Below are positions 9,091-17,083 of a DNA stretch of 45,887 nt, one piece after another (the stretch's first letter is position 1; each line of letters opens with the position of its first letter). Source of the DNA: Pseudomonadota bacterium (GTDB lineage Bacteria > Pseudomonadota > Gammaproteobacteria > Burkholderiales > Sulfuriferulaceae); the NCBI GenBank assembly GCA_021795395.1, contig JAJYPN010000022.1, positions 1 to 45,887 of the forward strand. Reading direction: 5' to 3'. A model generated the notes under the pieces. It worked only from the letters and a program-made list of their open reading frames with translations. It was not told the origin of the DNA and did no database searches. A program made the translations under genes and the position numbers.

Positions 9091-9187
9091 ACATCGCCGA
9101 CAGCAATTTCCGCAGGCAGCAGCGGATAATTGCACTAATTATGCCTTGCTCATTGTAACAAATCGAACAATATGTACTAAATCTTAC

Positions 9188-9217
9188 AGGCATTATGCAA
9201 TTATTTGCATAATGCCT
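9188..9217. terminator. perfect 13-bp hairpin, possible terminator of yccF
   Basis: AGGCATTATGCAA (9188-9200), loop TTAT, TTGCATAATGCCT (9205-9217), then TTCTTTG. The stem is perfect but AT-rich and the tail is not a clean T run. It lies 98 bp after yccF. It may instead be a protein binding site. Confidence 0.45.
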
Positions 9218-9263
9218 TTCTTTGCCGTAAATCAAGGCTACCTGCATACCTTATTTTTTATTT

Positions 9264-9296
9264 TATTAAATTCAAACACTTATAATGAATTTAATA
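9264..9296. repeat. 11-bp inverted repeat in the porin upstream region
   Basis: Arms TATTAAATTCA (9264-9274) and TGAATTTAATA (9286-9296) are separated by 11 bases. Arm spacing of two helical turns would suit a dimeric regulator; no known operator was recognised. Confidence 0.5.
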
Positions 9297-9363
9297 TATT
9301 CAAACAAAATCAAAGCTTTTTCATAGCCTATCTGCGCGCTCACAAACCTTTTAAAAAATTGAA

Positions 9364-9392
9364 TTGGCATGATGATTGCTTTATCGTTATGT
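9364..9392 (+). promoter_or_regulatory. candidate promoter of the porin-modE unit
   Basis: -35 TTGGCA (9364-9369), 17-bp spacer, -10 TTATGT (9387-9392). The -10 lies inside the left half of the ModE-type operator, so binding there would block RNA polymerase. The leader to the porin ATG is about 110 nt. Confidence 0.5.
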
Positions 9393-9412
9393 GAATTTAT
9401 GCATAACGATAA
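9381..9412. promoter_or_regulatory. ModE-type operator (Mo-box)
   Basis: Perfect inverted repeat TTATCGTTATG (9381-9391), 10-base spacer, CATAACGATAA (9402-9412). The E. coli ModE consensus, as I recall it, is ATCGCTATATA-N6-TATATAACGAT, 28 bp from ATCG to CGAT. Here ATCG to CGAT (9383-9410) also spans exactly 28 bp and keeps the outer half-sites ATCGTTAT and ATAACGAT. A modE gene follows in the same unit, which supports the call. Confidence 0.72.
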
Positions 9413-9511
9413 CCCTATCCAATCGAAGCTTTACGTACGTTTGGAGCAGTGGTCTACCCCATCGTAACGCGCTGATTTCATCGATTCAATTTACTTAAAA
9501 AGGGGCTCAAC

Positions 9512-10858
9512 ATGATACAAAAACATTCGGTGAGCGTTCTGGCGCTCAGTCTGGCTATGCTCTCTCCCGTTACCGTCAGGGCGGATGACAGTTTCAGTCA
9601 ATGGCTGGAAGGGAGCCATGTTTCGGGGGATCTGCGCTTGTACGACTTCGGGCGGGATTACGCAGGCACCGCATCGAACATCCCGGCTGGCTCTCCCTAT
9701 ACCGGAAAAAATATTTTTAATTTCAAGGACATGAACGCCGTTTCCCTGGGAGGAAAAATAAAGTGGGAATCCGCAGATACTTACGGGTTCAGCGCAGCAG
9801 CCGCTTTATATTTCGCTTACGACATCGGCATGAATAACTATACTTATAACCCGAATAAATTATATGCGGCCAATTACAATTATCCTTATCTCAATCCGCT
9901 GTTGATGGGCGTCAATCGAACTATCGACACGCTGGGGGAAGCCTATTTGCAATACAGGAATCCCTGGCTGATCAGTAAAGTCGGCAATCAGACCATCGAT
10001 AACCCGTGGGTCAGTTCCAGCGACGGATTTATGATTCCCAATCTGTATCAGGCCGTCACTGCTACGGTGACGCCGCTCACGGGCTTACAATTCGAAGGCG
10101 ACCGGGTATTGCGTTACAAGAATCGCACGGTAACGGATTTTCAGGAGTACAATATTTCCGCGCTGCCCTACGACAAGATTGTTTACAATGGAACGGACAG
10201 TGGCACTGCCGACATCGGCGCGAGCTACAAGGACGACCAGTATCTGGCGCAGGCGTGGCTATACCATTTTTACGGGTTTGCAGACATGACTTACCTGGAA
10301 GGCGGTTATAAGCTGCCCACCGCCGATTTCGTTCCGTTCGTCAATATTCAATACGTGCATGAAACGGGCAACGGCGACATCGGCACGGTCGATGCAGCGG
10401 TTTATGGCGCCAAGTTCGGGATAAGCTTGCCCGGGGAATGGGGTAACGTATATATTGCCTATAACCGTGCTGCCAATAATCACGTGCAAAGCAGCACCGG
10501 TATGGTATCTGACGGCAACCTGTTCTCTCCATACACCCAAATTTACAACACCGATCCGCTCTATACTACCGTCATGAATTACGGCCTGGTATCGGCGCGT
10601 GCTGCCGGCTATGCATGGCTGATCGGCGCCACCTTGCATCCTTACGGCAAATCGCTGGATATTACGCCTACCGTTTCCAACTATTACACCGCTCCCTATG
10701 TGGCTACTAGCCGTGCTTACATGCTCGATATCGCTTATCATCTGGATGGCGCCTTCAAGGGACTGACGATACGCGACCGGTTGGGCATCGAACACGATAT
10801 TCCCTTATTGGGCAGTGCCTATGTAGACAACCGCGTGATGCTGCAATACACTTTTTAA
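9512..10858 (+). CDS. outer membrane porin, OprD-like
   Basis: A 448-residue protein with a signal peptide (residues 1-24, likely cut after VRA in VRADDSF). The mature part alternates short amphipathic strands and ends in MLQYTF, the C-terminal aromatic needed for beta-barrel assembly. SGDLRLYDFGRDY at the start of the barrel and LGEAYLQYRNPWLISKVGNQ resemble the OprD porin family. OprD members take up specific small solutes. RBS AAGGGG lies before the ATG. The upstream ModE-type operator and the downstream modE gene suggest a molybdate- or tungstate-linked role; that is inference. The OprD family call is moderate, the porin call is strong. Confidence 0.8.
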   Translation: MIQKHSVSVLALSLAMLSPVTVRADDSFSQWLEGSHVSGDLRLYDFGRDYAGTASNIPAGSPYTGKNIFNFKDMNAVSLGGKIKWESADTYGFSAAAALYFAYDIGMNNYTYNPNKLYAANYNYPYLNPLLMGVNRTIDTLGEAYLQYRNPWLISKVGNQTIDNPWVSSSDGFMIPNLYQAVTATVTPLTGLQFEGDRVLRYKNRTVTDFQEYNISALPYDKIVYNGTDSGTADIGASYKDDQYLAQAWLYHFYGFADMTYLEGGYKLPTADFVPFVNIQYVHETGNGDIGTVDAAVYGAKFGISLPGEWGNVYIAYNRAANNHVQSSTGMVSDGNLFSPYTQIYNTDPLYTTVMNYGLVSARAAGYAWLIGATLHPYGKSLDITPTVSNYYTAPYVATSRAYMLDIAYHLDGAFKGLTIRDRLGIEHDIPLLGSAYVDNRVMLQYTF

Positions 10859-10930
10859 CCTGAACGACTGCTGGGCGTGCGCAAGCATAGCGGCCATGGA
10901 GCTTCTGGATTTTTCTTCAAAGGATTATTG

Positions 10931-11734
10931 GTGGCCGCAAACGAAAATCGATTCAAGGGGCGCCTGTTACTGGAAAAGGACGGCGTATCGTTTCTGGGTG
11001 GCAATCGCCTCGATCTGCTGGAAGCGATCGGCGCTACCGGTTCCATCACCAAGGCCGCCAAATCGATAGGAATGAGCTACCGCGGTGCCTGGGACACGAT
11101 AGATTCGATGAACAATCAGTCGGAGCACCCATTGGTCGAGCGAACAGCGGGAGGCAAACAAGGCGGAGGCACCCGTCTCACCGAACACGGCCTGCGTATC
11201 GTCAATCTCTTTCGCGCCATCGAAGGCGAATATCAGCAGGCGCTGAATACGATGCTCGACAATATCGAGAATTTTGGCGAATTCCAGCGCTTGTTGCAGA
11301 AATTCTCCTTTACCACCAGCGCGAGAAACCAGTTCACCGGACGTATCACTCGCTTGACCGAAGGCCTGGTCAATGTGAGCGTACACATCCGGATCGATGC
11401 TGAAAACGAAATCGTCGCCGCCATTACCGCAGAAAGCCAAAGAACGCTGGCCCTTGCTGTAGGCGTGGAAGTATACGCGCTCTTCAAGGCCGGCGCAGTA
11501 GTACTCACCTGCGACCTGAACAGCGATACCAGCCTGGAAAACCGGTTTTGCGGAACGGTGCAACGCATACATCAGGATCCGGTCAACACCGAAATCACGG
11601 TTGGCTTGAAAAGCGGAAAAACCATCACTTCCGTCATCAACACGGAGCGTGCGCATAAAATCGGGCTGTCCGTTGACATGCCGGTCTGCGCATTATTTAA
11701 TGCCGCGGGCATCATACTGGCGCTGGTGCACTGA
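10931..11734 (+). CDS. modE: ModE molybdate-responsive transcriptional regulator
   Basis: A 267-residue protein with the full ModE architecture. A winged helix-turn-helix covers residues 25-100 (SITKAAKSIGMSYRGAWDTI, then GGKQGGGTRLTEHG). Two Mop/TOBE molybdate-binding repeats follow, at about 130-195 (SARNQFTGRI) and 203-265. E. coli ModE is 262 residues. The frame is open to a GTG at 10877, but that codon has no ribosome binding site; the GTG at 10931 has AAGGA with a six-base spacer and matches the family's N-terminus. It lies 72 bp after the porin on the same strand. No modABC transporter is in the window. Confidence 0.93.
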   Translation: MAANENRFKGRLLLEKDGVSFLGGNRLDLLEAIGATGSITKAAKSIGMSYRGAWDTIDSMNNQSEHPLVERTAGGKQGGGTRLTEHGLRIVNLFRAIEGEYQQALNTMLDNIENFGEFQRLLQKFSFTTSARNQFTGRITRLTEGLVNVSVHIRIDAENEIVAAITAESQRTLALAVGVEVYALFKAGAVVLTCDLNSDTSLENRFCGTVQRIHQDPVNTEITVGLKSGKTITSVINTERAHKIGLSVDMPVCALFNAAGIILALVH

Positions 11735-11805
11735 TATCCCAGCGTTTAGACCTTAGGAAACCGAAAACCGGGCGGATTGAGACAGTCGTATCGAAACTTC
11801 CGAAC

Positions 11806-12651
11806 TTAACGGGGCGGCAAATTGCCGTTTTCGTCGGACAGGACGATCTCTACGCGCCGGTTCAATTGCCGGCCAGCCGCCGTCTTGTTCGTCGCCACCG
11901 GAAATTCCTTGCCATACCCCCGCGCTGTCACGCGATCGCTGTTGATGCCCATGTCGACCAATACTGAGCGCACAGCGTCTGCGCGACGTTTAGACAACTC
12001 CTGATTGAGTTCGTCGCTGCCGGTGCTATCGGTGTAGCCTTCAATCAGCACATTGTATTTCGGATACTGCTGCAGGAACTGCCCCAGCTTTTCCACGTTG
12101 CGTATCCCGCCGGAAGATAATCTCGCCTTGTCGGTGCTGAATAAAACGTTGCCCAGCGTGATGACCATACCGCGCGCTGTTTTTTTAGCATTCAGCGCCT
12201 CCAGTCTGGCTTGCTGTTGGGAGATCAGCGCCTGATCTTTTTGTGCCTGAGCCTGCGCCTCCGCTATCTTCTGTTTGGACTTTGCAAGTTGAGCGGCATT
12301 CGCCTCGAGTTCCATTTGAGTCAATTTCGCTCCGGAATTGGTTACCAGAGCTTCGTCGGCCTTACTCCGGGCGACGTCCTGCGCGATTTCGGCCTTGCGT
12401 TGCGCAATATACGCAAGATGAGCGACGGTCTCATCGCTAGCGCCCTTATTCAAGGCCTGGTCCGCTTGTGTAATCGCCGCTTCCGCGTCCTTCAACTGCA
12501 CGGGAGCGAGGCTTGCCACCTGAGGATTGCTGCGCGCGCTATCGTAGGCCGCTTGCGCTTGCGATAAAGCCGGATTCTGTGGGACGGAACTGCAGCCCGA
12601 AATAATCGCCGCGGCAATCAGGGTCACAGGAAAATAAAGAGAGCTTTTCAT
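11806..12651 (-). CDS. lipoprotein with DUF4398-type helical region and OmpA domain
   Basis: 281 residues. A lipobox IISGC near residues 15-19 follows a hydrophobic signal, then an Ala/Gln/Lys-rich helical and probably coiled-coil region to about residue 160 (PALSQAQAAYDSARS is DUF4398-like). The C-terminal OmpA/MotB peptidoglycan-binding domain has GYTDSTGSDELNQELSKRRA and NRRVEIVL. The product should be anchored in the outer membrane and bind the cell wall. The ATG at 12651 has GGAG six bases upstream; an ATG four codons earlier has none. It follows a second DUF4398 lipoprotein gene by 17 bp. Confidence 0.88.
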   Translation of the reverse strand: MKSSLYFPVTLIAAAIISGCSSVPQNPALSQAQAAYDSARSNPQVASLAPVQLKDAEAAITQADQALNKGASDETVAHLAYIAQRKAEIAQDVARSKADEALVTNSGAKLTQMELEANAAQLAKSKQKIAEAQAQAQKDQALISQQQARLEALNAKKTARGMVITLGNVLFSTDKARLSSGGIRNVEKLGQFLQQYPKYNVLIEGYTDSTGSDELNQELSKRRADAVRSVLVDMGINSDRVTARGYGKEFPVATNKTAAGRQLNRRVEIVLSDENGNLPPR

Positions 12652-12668
12652 GACGGACTCCATCGACG

Positions 12669-13058
12669 TTATTGGGAGTTGTTGTTAATTTGCTGGCGCA
12701 GCACGTTACTATCCTTTTTGACGGCTGCAGCCGCCTTGGCTGCCTTCTCGGAGCGCGCCCGGGCGATTGCAAGCTCGGCATCGACCTGCGCCTCTTCCGC
12801 CAGTTGCGCCGCGCGCTTATATTCGTGCGCCGTCATCGCCTGCTGCGCTGCATCCATCTTATCCTTGGCCTCTTTCAACTGTAGAGGCGCATATTCTTCG
12901 CTCCCCGCCGTACTTGCATTGCTCAGAGCGGTCTTGGCCACCGCCATCTGCGCGACCGGGGGGGGCGTGCTCGCGCAACCGCCGAGAAACACCAGCGCTG
13001 CACCAACCAGCGCCAATCGACTTGCTTTCCGGTTCATTTTAAAATAGTAGGCATTCAT
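12669..13058 (-). CDS. DUF4398 family lipoprotein
   Basis: 129 residues. The signal peptide ends in the lipobox LGGC (Cys about residue 28), followed by ASTPPPVAQMAVAKTALSNA and a helical region rich in Ala, Glu and Lys with the repeated LKEAKDKMDAAQQA pattern of DUF4398. The start at 13058 is chosen because GGATGG lies six bases upstream; an internal ATG at 13037 would also leave a signal peptide. It forms an operon with the OmpA-domain lipoprotein. The two share the same helical domain, so the second looks like this protein plus a cell-wall-binding module. Confidence 0.82.
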   Translation of the reverse strand: MNAYYFKMNRKASRLALVGAALVFLGGCASTPPPVAQMAVAKTALSNASTAGSEEYAPLQLKEAKDKMDAAQQAMTAHEYKRAAQLAEEAQVDAELAIARARSEKAAKAAAAVKKDSNVLRQQINNNSQ

Positions 13059-13255
13059 TGTTTTCCATCCTGAAGTTATCTGAACGGACCGCATGACTAT
13101 CGTTTACGCGTTAGCTAGCGGCTGAAAAGTTTGAACGGCGCAGGTAACACAACTCCCAAGCGACCGATACTTGAGAGAGAGTGTATGTAGACCGGGAAAC
13201 AAACTCGGTTCGATACCATACAGAACCTTGTTTCAGCCGTTAATTGGTAGCAGCG

Positions 13256-15082
13256 TTACTCCACCGTCACCGATTTAGCCAGGTTACGCGGCTTGTCGAC
13301 ATCCGTGCCCTTTTGCAAGGCGGCATGATACGCCAGCAATTGCAACGGTATCGTGTGCAAAATGGGTGAAAGCCAGCCGGCGTGGCCCGGAAGCTGGATT
13401 TGATGGACGGCTTCGCCGCTGGCTATATGGGTATCGGCGTCGGCGAAAACGTAGAGTTCGCCGCCGCGGGCGCCGACTTCATGCAGGTTGGATTTCAGCT
13501 TTTCCAGCAGCGTGTCGTTGGGAGCGATCGCGACCACCGGCATATCCTTGTCTACCAGCGCCAGCGGTCCGTGTTTGAGCTCGCCTGCCGGATAGGCTTC
13601 GGCATGGATATAGGATATCTCCTTAAGCTTCAAGGCGCCTTCCATGGCGATGGGATAATGCATCCCCCGTCCCAGAAACAAGGCGTGATGCTTGTCGACG
13701 AAGCGTTCCGCCCAGAGCATGACGGCGGGCTCCAGCGTCAGCACATGCTGCACTGCAGCAGGCAGGGCACGCAATGACTGAAGATGGGCGGCTTCGGCCT
13801 CTGCATTCAACCGATCATTTTGTTTAGTGAGCACAAGGGTCAATAGAAACAATGCGGCGAGCTGGGTGGTAAAGGCTTTGGTCGACGCTACGCCGATTTC
13901 GGGGCCCGCCCGGGTCAGAAAACTCAAACGCGACAGACGCACCAGCGCCGATTCGGCGACGTTGCAGATGCAGAGCGTGTATTCGTGTCCTAACGATTGG
14001 GCGTGTTTGAGCGCGGCCAGGGTATCGGCCGTTTCGCCGGATTGCGATAGCGTCACGATCAGCGCACGCGGATTGGGTACACTCTCGCGATAGCGGTATT
14101 CGCTGGCGATTTCGGCATTACACGGGATGCCGGCGAGAGACTCGATCCAGTAGCAGGCGACCTTGGCGGCATGATAACTGGTCCCGCAGGCGAGTATGGT
14201 CACAGAGCTGATTTTTGCAAATACCAATCCCGCTTCCGCGCCGAACAGTTCCGGCAGCAAGCGCTCGCTCATAACGGCATCGTGCAGCGTGTCGGTAAGC
14301 GCGCGCGGCTGTTCGTGGATTTCCTTCTGCATGAAATGCCGGTAATTGCCGAGTTCGGACATTTCGGATAATTGCTCGGAAACGAATACATTGCGTTCGA
14401 TGCGGCAACCGTCCGCATCGTAAATCGCCACGGAGAGTAAGCTCAGATCGGCGATATCGCCTTCTTCCAGATAAATTACTTTCTGCGTCACCGGCAGCAA
14501 GGCGGAAATGTCCGAAGCGATAAAATTTTCTTCTATGCCCAGCCCGACCAGCAGCGGGCTGCCGCGGCGGGCGCAAATCAGGCGTTGCGGCGCATCGACT
14601 GCGATGACGCCGATCGCGAACGTGCCGTGCAGATCGGCCACGGCCAACTGCGTCGCTGTCAGTAAATCGCGATTGCGCTGGTGATAATGATGGACCAGAT
14701 GCGCGATGACCTCGGTATCGGTCTCGGAAACGAACTGGTAACCCAGCGATTTCAAACGTTTGCGCAAGCTTTCGTAATTCTCGATAATGCCGTTATGCAC
14801 GACAGCGATGCTGTCGCTGACATGGGGATGCGCATTGGCTACGCTGGGCATACCGTGCGTCGCCCAGCGGGTATGCGCGATTCCACATAAACCATGCGCA
14901 TTCTGTTCGTGCGCGGCGTCCGCCAGCGCGGCAACGCGACCGGTGCTGCGTACCCGATGCAAGCCGTCATCGATCACCGCCAGGCCGGCAGAATCGTAAC
15001 CTCTATATTCAAGACGGCGCAACCCTTCCAATAAAATGGGGACTACATTACGTTGCGCTACCGCGCCTACCACACCGCACAT
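13256..15082 (-). CDS. glmS: glutamine-fructose-6-phosphate aminotransferase (isomerizing)
   Basis: 608 residues, normal length. The N-terminal glutaminase begins [10 protein letters not shown] with catalytic Cys2; the C-terminal half has two SIS sugar-isomerase domains ([10 protein letters not shown] near residue 301, [13 protein letters not shown] near 350) and ends [11 protein letters not shown]. It makes glucosamine-6-phosphate, the first step of UDP-GlcNAc synthesis. It starts four bases after glmU, whose product catalyses the last steps of the same pathway. AAGGA overlapping the glmU end is its ribosome binding site. Confidence 0.98.
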   Translation of the reverse strand: MCGVVGAVAQRNVVPILLEGLRRLEYRGYDSAGLAVIDDGLHRVRSTGRVAALADAAHEQNAHGLCGIAHTRWATHGMPSVANAHPHVSDSIAVVHNGIIENYESLRKRLKSLGYQFVSETDTEVIAHLVHHYHQRNRDLLTATQLAVADLHGTFAIGVIAVDAPQRLICARRGSPLLVGLGIEENFIASDISALLPVTQKVIYLEEGDIADLSLLSVAIYDADGCRIERNVFVSEQLSEMSELGNYRHFMQKEIHEQPRALTDTLHDAVMSERLLPELFGAEAGLVFAKISSVTILACGTSYHAAKVACYWIESLAGIPCNAEIASEYRYRESVPNPRALIVTLSQSGETADTLAALKHAQSLGHEYTLCICNVAESALVRLSRLSFLTRAGPEIGVASTKAFTTQLAALFLLTLVLTKQNDRLNAEAEAAHLQSLRALPAAVQHVLTLEPAVMLWAERFVDKHHALFLGRGMHYPIAMEGALKLKEISYIHAEAYPAGELKHGPLALVDKDMPVVAIAPNDTLLEKLKSNLHEVGARGGELYVFADADTHIASGEAVHQIQLPGHAGWLSPILHTIPLQLLAYHAALQKGTDVDKPRNLAKSVTVE

Positions 15083-15086
15083 GAAA

Positions 15087-16463
15087 TTATTCCTTGATTT
15101 TATTATTCGGACGCTGCCACCCGGAGACAGTCGTTTGAGCGCTGCGCGACAAGGTGAGCATGCCTCCGGAGACGTTTCGGGTAATGGTGGAGCCCGCGCC
15201 TATCGTGGCGCCCTTGCCGACGGTAACCGGCGCGATCAGCTGGGTATCGGAGCCGATAAACACATCGTCTTCGATCACGGTGCGATGTTTGTTGACGCCA
15301 TCGTAATTGCAGGTAATCGTACCGGCGCCTATATTGACCTGTTTGCCCACCGTACTATCGCCGACGTACGACAGATGATTGATTTTGGAACCGGTATCGA
15401 CGTGGCTGTTTTTGATTTCGACGAAATTGCCGATATGCACTTCCGCCGCAAGCTCGGTCCCGGGGCGCAAGCGGGCATACGGCCCGATACGGTTATTCTG
15501 ACCGACCGTAGCACCCGCAAGATGGGAAAAGGGCGCAATTCGGCTACCGGCCCCGATATTCGCGTCAGTCAAAACGCAGTAAGCGCCCACTTGCACGTTA
15601 TCGCCCAGTACGACATCGCCTTCGAACACGCAACCGACGTCAATGCTGACATCGCGGCCGCACTGCAAACTGCCGCGCACGTCGAGCCGTGACGGATCGA
15701 GCACGGTCACGCCTTGCGCCATCAAATTGCGGGCGATATCATGCTGAAGTTGGCGCTCCAATCCGGCCAGTTGAATCTTATCGTTCACACCTGCCGTTTC
15801 CGATGTATGCGCCGGCTGCGATGTTTGTATCGCAACACCGTCAGCGACCGCCATGGCGATGATATCGGTCAGATAATATTCGCCTTGCGAATTGTCGTTG
15901 CGCAAGCGGCCGAGCCAGTCAGCCAGTCTTTGCGTAGGCAATGCCATCAGTCCGGTATTGATTTCGTTTATTGCCCGGGTGGCCGTATCGGCATCGTTTT
16001 CTTCGACGATGCGGGTCACGGCGCCGGCATCGTTGCGCACGATACGTCCGTAGCCGGTCGGGTCGTCCGGATTTGCCGTCAACAAGGCTACGCAATCCTG
16101 CACTGCCAGCGCCGTCAGATTACGCATGGTATCCTGCGTGACCAGCGGCACGTCGCCATATAAAATCAGGGTGACGCCGGACGACGCCAAATGGGGTAGT
16201 GCCTGCATCACTGCGTGGCCGGTGCCGCGCTGCTCGGCTTGCAATACCCAGGTGACGTCTTCCGCCGCCAGGACTTGTCGCACCTGATCGCCGCCATAGC
16301 CGTAGACGACGCAGATCTGCAGTGGCTCGATCTTGCGTACTGCTTCCAGCAGATGCGCCAGCATCGGTCGGCCGCCCAGGGGCTGCAAAACCTTGGGCAG
16401 ATCCGATTTCATTCTTGCGCCGCGCCCGGCAGCCAGAATAACGATATTAAATGGAGTGATCAT
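15087..16463 (-). CDS. glmU: bifunctional UDP-GlcNAc pyrophosphorylase / glucosamine-1-phosphate acetyltransferase
   Basis: 458 residues. The N-terminal uridylyltransferase has [17 protein letters not shown] (residues about 9-25) and LYGDVPL; the C-terminal half is a left-handed beta helix of hexapeptide repeats with [20 protein letters not shown], the acetyltransferase site. The frame is open 11 codons upstream but the ATG at 16463 with AGGA just before it fits the family's N-terminus [13 protein letters not shown]. It forms an operon with glmS. Confidence 0.98.
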   Translation of the reverse strand: MITPFNIVILAAGRGARMKSDLPKVLQPLGGRPMLAHLLEAVRKIEPLQICVVYGYGGDQVRQVLAAEDVTWVLQAEQRGTGHAVMQALPHLASSGVTLILYGDVPLVTQDTMRNLTALAVQDCVALLTANPDDPTGYGRIVRNDAGAVTRIVEENDADTATRAINEINTGLMALPTQRLADWLGRLRNDNSQGEYYLTDIIAMAVADGVAIQTSQPAHTSETAGVNDKIQLAGLERQLQHDIARNLMAQGVTVLDPSRLDVRGSLQCGRDVSIDVGCVFEGDVVLGDNVQVGAYCVLTDANIGAGSRIAPFSHLAGATVGQNNRIGPYARLRPGTELAAEVHIGNFVEIKNSHVDTGSKINHLSYVGDSTVGKQVNIGAGTITCNYDGVNKHRTVIEDDVFIGSDTQLIAPVTVGKGATIGAGSTITRNVSGGMLTLSRSAQTTVSGWQRPNNKIKE

Positions 16464-16542
16464 GATTCCTGCTCTAAAATAAACAATTGGCGCCAATGTA
16501 ACAAATCCGGCATTAAATTTCTATCGCGGACCAAGCACAAAA

Positions 16543-16950
16543 TCATTTTCTGGAAACCCGTTTATCCGGGTCTCGACTGAATTCGCCTTCGATAACGTCT
16601 TCCTGTCCGGATGAGCGGGATGGACGTCCGAACCATCGCAACGGAAACAATAGAACCAGTAACGCCAGCACATCGCTGAGCAAGCCGGGAAAAATCAGCA
16701 AAACGCCGGCAATCATGGTTCGCCCGCTTTGAACCAAGGCGCGGAAAGGCGAACCGCCTTTTTGCAAGCTCATGACCATTCTGGCAAAAAATGCTATGCG
16801 TTCTTCCGCGATCAAGGTCATTCCGACCAGCGCAGACAATACAAGCAAAACCAGCACCCACCATCCTATAAAATGATACGCGATTAATAATGTATAAATT
16901 TCCAGTGCAGGGAAACTTAATACTATAATCAAACCTATTAATAAACGCAT
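16543..16950 (-). CDS. fxsA: FxsA family membrane protein
   Basis: 135 residues. The N-terminal half has two helices (LIGLIIVLSFPALEIYTLL and WWVLVLLVLSALVGMTLI), then a cytoplasmic loop with GRTMIAGVLLIFPGLLSDVLAL, the hallmark of FxsA (suppressor of F exclusion of phage T7), and a polar C-terminus with VIEGEF. Function outside phage T7 exclusion is unknown. AAGGGG lies four bases before the ATG. It is divergent from dsbD and 79 bp upstream of glmU, probably co-transcribed with it. Confidence 0.92.
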   Translation of the reverse strand: MRLLIGLIIVLSFPALEIYTLLIAYHFIGWWVLVLLVLSALVGMTLIAEERIAFFARMVMSLQKGGSPFRALVQSGRTMIAGVLLIFPGLLSDVLALLVLLFPLRWFGRPSRSSGQEDVIEGEFSRDPDKRVSRK

Positions 16951-17030
16951 TTTTCCCCTTGCGCACGCGATGCGGGCGAACTTTCCGGCAGTCTTTCAGT
17001 CGGAAACTAACACCGACCTTTACGATATAA

Positions 17031-17060
17031 TTGATTATATATGGGTATGTAATATATAAC
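17031..17060 (+). promoter_or_regulatory. candidate dsbD promoter
   Basis: -35 TTGATT (17031-17036), 18-bp spacer, -10 TATAAC (17055-17060), in an AT-rich stretch of the fxsA-dsbD divergent gap. The alternating TA run makes other alignments possible. Confidence 0.4.
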
Positions 17061-17083
17061 TATAAGCTTCTGGAGATTGACCC

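Larger units (their letters stand above)
9091..9511. other. 421-bp AT-rich intergenic region with three inverted repeats
   Basis: No convincing gene is present; an 82-codon frame (9146-9394) runs across the inverted repeats and has no ribosome binding site. The region holds a perfect 13-bp hairpin (9188-9217), an 11-bp inverted repeat (9264-9296), a promoter and a ModE-type operator (9364-9412), and then a 99-base leader before the porin. Confidence 0.7.

Noticed and set aside
9146..9394. 82-codon frame upstream of the porin
   Set aside because: It runs through two inverted repeats and the Mo-box, has atypical composition and no ribosome binding site.
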